Below, in pieces: positions 1-5,049 of a stretch of DNA of 5,049 nucleotides. Source of the stretch: Bacillota bacterium (GTDB lineage Bacteria; Bacillota; Clostridia; Lachnospirales; Lachnospiraceae); NCBI GenBank assembly GCA_023411225.1, contig JAEYPA010000134.1, positions 1 to 5,049 of the forward strand, read 5' to 3'. The notes under the pieces are model-generated. The model saw only the letters and a list, made by a program, of their open reading frames with translations, was not told the origin of the DNA and did no database searches. Both the position numbers and the translations under genes were made by a program. Numbering within the stretch: the first letter of the stretch is position 1; each line of letters opens with the position of its first letter.

Positions 1-305
1 CTTCCATTGTGGATTCTCAGGGAAATACCGAAGGCCTCGGAGTGGTTTTACTTGAGGCAATGGCTTGCGGATTACCTGTTGTTGGGTCTAATATTGGAGG
101 AATTCCAGATATCATTCAAGATAATGAAACTGGATTACTTGTGCCGGAAAAAGATATCACCGGACTTTCTAATACTATTTTAAATCTAATTGAAAATGAA
201 GATTTAAGAAAGAAGCTTGCAGTTAATGGTCATAATAGAGTTAAAGAGAAATTTAGCTGGAAAAAGATTGCTAAAGACTACATAGATGCTTACAATAATA
301 TTTAA
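1..305 (+). CDS. GT4-family glycosyltransferase, C-terminal part (5' end outside window)
   Basis: This is the last 100 codons of a GT-B fold glycosyltransferase of the GT4 type (RfaB/PimA-like, COG0438). It would transfer a sugar from a nucleotide donor to a lipid-linked glycan at the cytoplasmic membrane face. The frame is open to the left edge: complete codons begin at base 3, and the GTG at base 9 is an internal valine, not a start. Numbering from base 3, the EX7E motif is intact (E10 and E18 in TEGLGVVLLEAMACG) and is followed by the donor-loop pattern GLPVVGSNIGGIPDII and by TGLLVP. The tail (LRKKLAVNGHNRVKEKFSW) is the usual C-terminal helix region. The stop is TAA, 26 bases before the flippase, so the two are probably cotranscribed. 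G+C is about 47% over the first 120 bases and then falls, unlike the rest of the window. The family call is firm; the sugar and linkage are unknown. Confidence 0.93.
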   Translation, partial: SIVDSQGNTEGLGVVLLEAMACGLPVVGSNIGGIPDIIQDNETGLLVPEKDITGLSNTILNLIENEDLRKKLAVNGHNRVKEKFSWKKIAKDYIDAYNNI

Positions 306-331
306 AATCAATTAATCACTTAGGTCATAAA

Positions 332-1762
332 ATGAGCACTGCACGAAGAATAGCAAAGAATACAACTATTCTATTCATATCTCAAATAATAAGTTATATT
401 TTAATATTTTTTTATACAATTTATATTGCTCGTTATTTAGGTGCAGAGGGATATGGTACTTTATCCTTTGCTTTAGCTTTCTCTGGAATCTTTTCTATTT
501 TAGCAGATTTAGGTTTAAGTACATTAACTGTAAGAGAAATTGCTAGAGATAAATCTTTAGCAAAAAAATATCTTGGAAATGCATTATTAATTAAGATAAT
601 ATTAGCTTTTCTAACATTTGGTTTAATTGCTTTATTCGTAAATTTACTTGATTACCCTCAAGAAACTATAAATGTAGTTTATTTTATTTCATTATCTACT
701 ATCTCAACCTCCATGTTTGGAATTTTCTATTCAATTTTCCAAGCATACGAAAAAATGGAATACCAGTCTTTAGGACAAATTTTAAGTAGCATTTTAATGT
801 TTTTTGGTGTTCTTATAGGACCATACTTAGGATTCGATGTCATTGGATTTTCCATATTATACTTCATTTCAAATGTAATAGTTCTGGGTTATAGTTTCTT
901 TATTTGCTCATGGAAATTTTTGATTCCAAAAATAGAATATGATAAATATTTTTGGAAAACCATTATTAAAGAGTCATTACCATTTGGGCTTACAAGCGTT
1001 TCAATTATGTTATATACTTATATTGACTCAGTATTACTCTCTATAATGCAGGGAAATGAAGTTGTTGGATGGTATAATGCTGCTTACAAGTTAGTCCTAT
1101 TTCTTGTAGTCATCCCAACTACTATTAATATCACAATCTTTCCCTCAATGTCAAAATTTCATATTTCCTCGCAAGATTCACTGAAATTAATAAATGAAAA
1201 ATATTTCAAACTTATGATTATAACAGGAATTCCATTAGGAGTTGCAACAACACTTCTATCAGATAAAATCATATTGCTAATATTTGGTGCAGGTTATACA
1301 CAGTCAATAATTGCTTTACAGATACTTATCTGGACAATTGTATTTACTTTTGGCGGTGCATCCTTTGTAAGACTATTAGAAGCTACAAATAAGCAGTTAA
1401 TCCTTACTAAAATAACAGGAATTTCAGTAATTATAAATATAGCTCTTAATTTAATTTTAATTCCTAAATTTAGCTTTGTAGGTGCAAGTATTGCAACAAT
1501 TTTAACAGAAATAATCTTAGTTAGTATTGTAATTAAAATAAATTATAAATTAGGTTATGGTATCCCTACTAAAAAAATTCTTAATAATTTACTAAAAATA
1601 TCTTTTGCTAGTTTAATAATGGGTTTAGTAATTATTTATCTTAAAAATTTGAATTTATTATCATTGAGTATTTTAGCTATTTTGACCTATTCAGTAACAT
1701 TACTTGCCGTTAAAGGTATTGATAACAAAGATATAAAAATAATTAGACAAGTATTTAAATAA
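332..1762 (+). CDS. Wzx-like oligosaccharide flippase (MOP/PST superfamily)
   Basis: This 476-residue integral membrane protein matches the polysaccharide-biosynthesis flippases (RfbX/Wzx, COG2244) in length and layout. Such proteins move lipid-linked oligosaccharide from the cytoplasmic to the outer face. About 14 hydrophobic segments can be seen, roughly at residues 11-33, 41-63, 84-106, 114-136, 147-167, 170-192, 214-236, 249-271, 293-311, 325-345, 360-379, 384-402, 421-438 and 442-460. Family signatures are ARYLGAEGYG (33-42), ADLGLSTLTVREIARD (58-73), the KESLPFG segment (213-219) and GWYNAAYKL (246-254). The ATG is supported by an AGGT Shine-Dalgarno core at 322-325, six bases upstream, and by the typical N-terminus with basic residues before the first helix. 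It lies 26 bases after the GT4 gene, consistent with one operon. Substrate specificity cannot be inferred. Confidence 0.95.
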   Translation: MSTARRIAKNTTILFISQIISYILIFFYTIYIARYLGAEGYGTLSFALAFSGIFSILADLGLSTLTVREIARDKSLAKKYLGNALLIKIILAFLTFGLIALFVNLLDYPQETINVVYFISLSTISTSMFGIFYSIFQAYEKMEYQSLGQILSSILMFFGVLIGPYLGFDVIGFSILYFISNVIVLGYSFFICSWKFLIPKIEYDKYFWKTIIKESLPFGLTSVSIMLYTYIDSVLLSIMQGNEVVGWYNAAYKLVLFLVVIPTTINITIFPSMSKFHISSQDSLKLINEKYFKLMIITGIPLGVATTLLSDKIILLIFGAGYTQSIIALQILIWTIVFTFGGASFVRLLEATNKQLILTKITGISVIINIALNLILIPKFSFVGASIATILTEIILVSIVIKINYKLGYGIPTKKILNNLLKISFASLIMGLVIIYLKNLNLLSLSILAILTYSVTLLAVKGIDNKDIKIIRQVFK

Positions 1763-1866
1763 TTGATACGGATATTGTGATTTAAATGATTAAATAAAGT
1801 TTTCAAAATTAACCATTAATTAAAAAGAATTATAAAATATAAATAATTAGTAAAATAGGGATTTTT
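1763..1866 (+). promoter_or_regulatory. AT-rich intergenic gap with possible archaeal promoter
   Basis: This 104-base gap between the flippase and methyltransferase genes is only about 15% G+C and is the longest gap on the plus strand. The best TATA-like block is TATAAAATATA at 1831-1841, with a purine-rich AAAAAGAAT just before it that could act as a BRE. Its centre is about 31 bases before the ATG, so transcription would begin almost at the start codon. That sits poorly with use of the AGGG at 1857-1860 as a ribosome binding site. In DNA this AT-rich such matches arise by chance, so the gap may be a promoter for the downstream pair or only an operon spacer. I see no stable hairpin or strong T-tract terminator. 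Confidence 0.3.
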
Positions 1867-2508
1867 ATGGGGAAATATGGTTTTTTCAATACGTATGAAT
1901 ATGGTGTTCATCAAAAAATAGTCAATTATATTGATTCACAAAAAAAAGTTCTTGATATTGGATGTGCTGAAGGTGATTTATCTAGAGAAATGAAGATAAA
2001 TGAATGTAAAATAGTAGGTATTGAACTAGATGAACAATCTGCACAGATAGCAAAACAATTTTGTGAAGAAGTAATTGTTGGAGATATTGAATCTTTAGAA
2101 ATAAATAGCAAATATAAAAATTATTTTGACTTTATAGTCCTTGCAGATATTTTAGAACATTTAAAAGAACCTTTAGAAATATTATGTAGGCTTGAATATT
2201 ATCTTAAAGATAATGGTTATGTCATATTATCTTTACCAAACATTGCAAATTGGAGAATGAGAATAAAACTTTTACTTGGAAAATTTGATTATGAAGATCA
2301 AGGTCTACTTGACAAAAGCCATCTACATTTCTATAATGTTAAAAGTGCGAAAGCACTTATATCTGATGCAAATTTAGAAATAGTCAATTTTGATGTATCT
2401 TTAAATGGTATAACAAAATTTGCCAAATTTTTCTATTCAGTAAGTGTCAGATGGCCAAATCTTTTTGCGTATCAATTCTTAATAATTGCAAAGAAAAAAA
2501 AGAATTAA
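1867..2508 (+). CDS. Class I SAM-dependent methyltransferase (Methyltransf_23 / UbiG-like)
   Basis: This 213-residue soluble methyltransferase has the Rossmann-fold order of the COG2227-like enzymes common in glycan clusters. SAM-binding motif I is VLDIGCAEG (28-36), and the ribose-binding acid is E53 in VGIELD. GDIESLE (72-78) carries the likely adenine-contact D73, and FDFIVLADILEHL (87-99) is the post-motif strand. The second half has SLPNIANWRMR and LLDKSHLHFYN, which recur in this subgroup. An in-frame TAA at 1840-1842 and no intervening ATG fix the start, and AGGG at 1857-1860 is a possible ribosome binding site. It is followed 40 bases later by a glycosyltransferase, so methylation of a sugar or a chain end is the likeliest role; this is inference. 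The gene contains two 8-A tracts: one just before motif I (1940-1947) and one in the lysine-rich C-terminal tail (2494-2501). Confidence 0.9.
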   Translation: MGKYGFFNTYEYGVHQKIVNYIDSQKKVLDIGCAEGDLSREMKINECKIVGIELDEQSAQIAKQFCEEVIVGDIESLEINSKYKNYFDFIVLADILEHLKEPLEILCRLEYYLKDNGYVILSLPNIANWRMRIKLLLGKFDYEDQGLLDKSHLHFYNVKSAKALISDANLEIVNFDVSLNGITKFAKFFYSVSVRWPNLFAYQFLIIAKKKKN

Positions 2509-2540
2509 AATTATAATTATAAATTTAATTAATGACTTCA

Positions 2541-2545
2541 GTGAG
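2541..2545 (+). promoter_or_regulatory. Probable ribosome binding site deciding the start at 2549
   Basis: The AGTGAG stretch here resembles the GGTGA core used by methanogens and ends three bases before the ATG at 2549. It favours that ATG over the in-frame TTG at 2486, which lies inside the methyltransferase gene and would add 21 lysine/isoleucine-rich residues not expected in this family. The match is imperfect. Confidence 0.45.
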
Positions 2546-2548
2546 CCC

Positions 2549-3634
2549 ATGACCAAAATATTATACATAATGCACGTGGATTGGAGATGGATTAAACAGA
2601 GACCTCATTTCATTGCAGAGGGCTTATCTCATTTTTATGATATAACTGTAATTCATTTTTGCAGCAAACGTTATTTATTTGGGAATTCTGATTCTTCAAC
2701 TACTAATGAAAAGAACCTTAACCTATTACCTGCCTTTAGGCTTCCATTATATCAAAACAAAGCTATTTATGCATTAAATAAAGTTTACATGAAAATATAT
2801 TTCAAAATATTAATAGAAAAATATAATCCTGATTTTATATGGATTACATTCCCTCAATTATATGATTATATACCTTCTAACACACGTTGCAAAATTATTT
2901 ATGATTGTATGGATGAAGCAGTAGGTTTTGATTTTCCAAATGACTTTAAATCTAAAATAGTAAAATTAGAAAAAAAACTGTTGAAAAATGCATCTATAAT
3001 CTTTGTTTCTTCTAATTATCTATTTAAAAATTTAAGCAAAAACTATAGATGTAAAGATAAATTAGTCCTTGTTAGAAATGCTTTTGATGGAGAAATAATT
3101 GATAATGAAATTAAGACTAAAAAAAAACATGAAAATTTTAAAATAGGTTATGTCGGTACAATTTCACAATGGATTGATTTCGAAAAGATAAAAATAACCT
3201 TAGATGAGATCAAAAACATAGAATATCACTTTATTGGGCCTTGTGAATTGGAAAATATCGGATTACAACATGATAGAATTAAATTTTATGGATCCGTGCC
3301 CTATAATAAAATTTATGAATATGTAAAAAATTTTGATTGCCTTATTGTTCCATTTAAAGTAGATAATAAGATAAGATCTGCCGATCCTGGAAAACTATAT
3401 GGATATATTAATTATAATAAACCTATAATTTCTGTTTACTATGAAGAACTAAACTATTTTTCTCGATTTATATATTTTTATTCAGATGTCGAAGAACTTT
3501 TAGGATTATTAAGACAAATGATCAAAAATGATTTCAGTAGAAAATATTCTAATTCAGAACGTATTGAATTTCTAGAATCGAATTCATGGAGTTTAAGACT
3601 TTCTAAAATTCTTAAACATTTAAATAAACTGTAA
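2549..3634 (+). CDS. TuaH-like GT-B glycosyltransferase
   Basis: This 361-residue protein resembles the glycosyltransferases related to TuaH of teichuronic acid synthesis (GT1/GT4-like GT-B fold). The ATG gives the family N-terminus MTKILYIMHVDWRWIKQRPH, in which a Trp-rich segment and QRPH (17-20) precede the first helix. Other signatures are IIYDCMDEAVGF (116-127), IFVSSNYL (151-158), RNAFD (176-180), the start of the C-terminal domain at KIGYVGTISQWIDF (198-211), FIGP (228-231) and ADPGKLYGYINYNKPIIS (278-295). The last normally reads as a KLYEY motif; here glycine 285 stands where the conserved glutamate is expected, so donor binding or activity may be altered. It probably forms a unit with the methyltransferase 40 bases upstream. 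Two poly(A) tracts lie inside, 2970-2977 and 3119-3127, the second in the linker between the domains. Donor and acceptor are unknown. Confidence 0.87.
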   Translation: MTKILYIMHVDWRWIKQRPHFIAEGLSHFYDITVIHFCSKRYLFGNSDSSTTNEKNLNLLPAFRLPLYQNKAIYALNKVYMKIYFKILIEKYNPDFIWITFPQLYDYIPSNTRCKIIYDCMDEAVGFDFPNDFKSKIVKLEKKLLKNASIIFVSSNYLFKNLSKNYRCKDKLVLVRNAFDGEIIDNEIKTKKKHENFKIGYVGTISQWIDFEKIKITLDEIKNIEYHFIGPCELENIGLQHDRIKFYGSVPYNKIYEYVKNFDCLIVPFKVDNKIRSADPGKLYGYINYNKPIISVYYEELNYFSRFIYFYSDVEELLGLLRQMIKNDFSRKYSNSERIEFLESNSWSLRLSKILKHLNKL

Positions 3635-3673
3635 CATCAATTTCAGCTAATTTTACATAATTATTAATCTTTA
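3635..3673. other. Convergent intergenic gap between the two gene blocks
   Basis: Only 39 bases separate the plus-strand stop (TAA at 3632-3634) from the minus-strand stop (TAA at 3674-3676). Both transcription units should end here. The DNA is AT-rich with short T clusters (TTTT near 3649 and CTTTATT near 3669), which could serve as weak oligo-T archaeal terminators. I see no clear stem-loop in either direction. Confidence 0.5.
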
Positions 3674-4699
3674 TTAGGAAAATGTTTTAATACCATCTTT
3701 CACCCCTAATAAAAATCGCTTAATATCATCAATTTTTCTTTTAAACAAAAAGTCAACATTTACATGCCAAAATTTAAATGTAAAGAAATAAAGTAGGAAT
3801 ACCCAATATTGAATAGTTGTAGCATGTTGTTTCATAAACCAAAACCTATTTCTTGCCATATAATATGTAAGAAGTCCACTAACTTTGTTTGTAGATTTTG
3901 ATCCCTTATGCCATATTTTCGATGCGGGAAAATAAATACATTCATATCCTATTTTTTTGGATGATAAACAATAATCACATTCTTCCCAATAACAATGATA
4001 ATTCGCATTTAAAAATCCTAATTTCTCAATAACTTCTCTTTTAACTAAAAAACAACACCCTGAAATAAAATCTACTTCTCTTATTTCGTCATATTGACCT
4101 TTGTCTATCTCACAATCACCAATTAGATAAGATTTACCCATCCAAAGATTAACTTTGGCACCTGCAACTTGAATTTTATTTATGAAATCATAATAATAAA
4201 TTTTTGGCCCAATAATCCCTATATTTTTATCACTTTCCGCATATTCTATTAATTCATTTAAAAAATTTTTGTCAACAACCGTATCATTGTTTAAAAGAAG
4301 AATATAATCCGGATTTAATGCTTTTAAAGCGTATTTAATACCAATATTATTTCCTTCAGCAAATCCATCATTTTTATCATTTTTAATTATTGTGATTGTT
4401 TTATTCATTGAATCATTTTGAATATTATTAATTTCCAATGATTCAGATTCTTTTTTTGTGTATTCAATGAATTTTATAGGTTTATTACTTAAAATATAAT
4501 CAAAAAAATTAGATTGCAGTTTCAAATTTCCCTCAGCATATTCTTTAATTTTATTTATAGATATATCATTAGAATTATTATCTATAATTACAACTGAATA
4601 ATTTAGATAATTAATCTGAAAAAGAGATTCTAAACATTCAACAGTATCTTCCCAACCATTCCAATTTAAAATAATTATTGAAACTCTCGGATAAATCAT
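3674..4699 (-). CDS. GT2-family glycosyltransferase (WbbL/rhamnosyltransferase-like)
   Basis: This 341-residue inverting GT-A enzyme of family GT2 (COG1216) would add a sugar to a lipid-linked glycan at the inner membrane face. Visible motifs are SIIILNWNG (7-15), the nucleotide-binding VVIIDNNSND (36-45), GFAEGNNIG (112-120), the DXD-equivalent LLNNDTVVD (135-143), SGCCFLVKREV (213-223), the catalytic-base region YWEECDYC (237-244) and KIWHKGSKS (261-269). Between the DNNS strand and GFAEGNN there are about 70 residues where about 25-30 are usual, so this is a long-insert form. The C-terminal part (about 276-340) is aromatic and basic with a hydrophobic stretch at 298-311, suggesting membrane association. 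The ATG is preceded by GAGTGG (4709-4704, minus strand), a weak ribosome binding site. The gene lies 63 bases downstream of a related GT2 gene on the same strand. Rhamnose as donor is only a common annotation, not shown here. Confidence 0.93.
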   Translation of the reverse strand: MIYPRVSIIILNWNGWEDTVECLESLFQINYLNYSVVIIDNNSNDISINKIKEYAEGNLKLQSNFFDYILSNKPIKFIEYTKKESESLEINNIQNDSMNKTITIIKNDKNDGFAEGNNIGIKYALKALNPDYILLLNNDTVVDKNFLNELIEYAESDKNIGIIGPKIYYYDFINKIQVAGAKVNLWMGKSYLIGDCEIDKGQYDEIREVDFISGCCFLVKREVIEKLGFLNANYHCYWEECDYCLSSKKIGYECIYFPASKIWHKGSKSTNKVSGLLTYYMARNRFWFMKQHATTIQYWVFLLYFFTFKFWHVNVDFLFKRKIDDIKRFLLGVKDGIKTFS

Positions 4700-4762
4700 T
4701 ATTCCACTCGTTAAATTTTTTTTATATCAGTTACTTAAAATTAAATACAGTTAATGCTTTCG
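4700..4762 (-). promoter_or_regulatory. Short spacer between GT2 genes with TATA-like block
   Basis: This 63-base spacer lies between two minus-strand GT2 genes. Read on the minus strand it has TGATATAAA (4729-4721) merging into an 8-A run (4723-4716), followed by GAGTGG before the ATG. The TATA-like block is centred about 26 bases from the ATG, so a promoter here would give a nearly leaderless mRNA. Simple readthrough from the upstream gene is at least as likely. Confidence 0.25.
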
Positions 4763-5049
4763 CTAATTAACATAACCATCAATTAAGCCATTATAATATG
4801 CCCTAAAAAGACCTAAATTTCTATAATAAATACTCAAAACTACTGGAAACAAAATAGCACCAACAGCTTGATAAACCAAAAAGAAAACATAATCACTCTT
4901 TTTAGCCCATTTCTTCATAAACAGCCATCGATTCCTAGTAATATAATACAAACCAATTGGCTTACTTAACCCGCCGCCAGATTTAGATACCTTATGCCAG
5001 ATTTTTGCTTCAGGAGCATAAATACTTTTATATCCCTCTTTAGATGCTC
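4763..5049 (-). CDS. GT2-family glycosyltransferase, C-terminal part (5' end outside window)
   Basis: The last 94 codons of a second GT2 glycosyltransferase are visible; complete codons begin at base 5047 on the minus strand and the stop is TAG at 4765-4763. The TTG at 4951 is an internal leucine, not a start: the frame stays open to the window edge and carries family sequence upstream of it, including SKEGYKSIYAPEAKIWHK and SKSGGG. The KIWHK-SKS segment and the following YYITRNRWLFMKKW align directly with KIWHKGSKS and YYMARNRFWFMKQH of the downstream GT2 protein, so the two are paralogues. The final 60 residues hold a hydrophobic segment (about DYVFFLVYQAVGAILFPVVL) and end with YYNGLIDGYVN, the usual GT2 tail where a short helix follows the membrane-facing segment. 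The catalytic motifs lie outside the window. The family call is good; the sugar is unknown. Confidence 0.88.
   Translation of the reverse strand, partial: ASKEGYKSIYAPEAKIWHKVSKSGGGLSKPIGLYYITRNRWLFMKKWAKKSDYVFFLVYQAVGAILFPVVLSIYYRNLGLFRAYYNGLIDGYVN

Noticed and set aside
1801..1850. Hairpins or operator palindromes in the flippase-methyltransferase gap (for example GTTTTCAAAAT and TTAATTAA)
   Set aside because: They are short, made only of A/T-biased bases, and expected by chance at about 15% G+C.
1926..2111. Minus-strand open frame of 61 codons inside the methyltransferase gene
   Set aside because: It lies entirely antisense to the SAM-binding motifs of a well-supported gene, is rich in Ser and Ile as expected of a shadow frame, and has no recognisable domain.
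2486..2548. TTG start at 2486 for the TuaH-like glycosyltransferase
   Set aside because: It would overlap the methyltransferase end and add a low-complexity Lys/Ile leader. The ATG at 2549 has a nearby SD-like motif and gives the family N-terminus.
4763..4951. Separate 62-residue membrane protein starting at TTG 4951
   Set aside because: The same frame stays open to the window edge and encodes GT2 sequence upstream of the TTG, so this is the tail of a larger gene.
1..5049. CRISPR array, tRNA or rRNA gene, insertion sequence, or defence/toxin system
   Set aside because: No regularly spaced repeats, tRNA-like conserved loops, transposase motifs or terminal inverted repeats were seen; nearly all the DNA is covered by glycan-assembly genes.

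Overview
The window is very AT-rich (most genes look to be near 25-30% G+C; intergenic DNA is as low as about 15%). It codes almost entirely for surface-glycan assembly proteins. The protein style fits an AT-rich methanogenic archaeon of the Methanobacteriales (Methanobacterium or Methanobrevibacter type): the flippase N-terminus, the long-insert GT2 enzyme, short SD motifs such as AGGT, and TATA-like A+T blocks before genes. This assignment rests on remembered family resemblance and composition, not on a search. An AT-rich bacterium such as a clostridium is not excluded.

Layout: a plus-strand block runs from the left edge to 3634. It holds the C-terminal end of a GT4 glycosyltransferase (open at the left edge, stop at 305), a Wzx/MOP-type oligosaccharide flippase (332-1762), a 104-base AT-rich gap, a class I SAM-dependent methyltransferase (1867-2508), and a TuaH-like GT-B glycosyltransferase (best start 2549, stop 3634). 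After a 39-base convergent gap, a minus-strand block follows. It holds a complete GT2 glycosyltransferase (4699 down to 3674) and, upstream of it, the C-terminal end of a second GT2 enzyme (stop at 4763, running off the right edge).

Together these look like the middle of a cell-surface polysaccharide or glycoprotein-glycan cluster. The GT4, TuaH-like and GT2 enzymes would add sugars on the cytoplasmic face to a lipid-linked acceptor. The methyltransferase could modify a sugar or cap the chain, and the flippase would move the lipid-linked glycan across the membrane. Donors, acceptors and final structure cannot be read from this DNA. No priming transferase, polymerase, ligase or sugar-nucleotide synthesis gene is in view.

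I see no tRNA, rRNA, CRISPR array, insertion sequence, attachment site or origin, and no convincing new system. The points most worth a second look are a glycine in place of the second glutamate of the EX7E-type motif in the TuaH-like enzyme, a set of 8-9 base poly(A) tracts inside consecutive genes, a large insert in the GT2 catalytic domain, and a composition gradient at the left edge.
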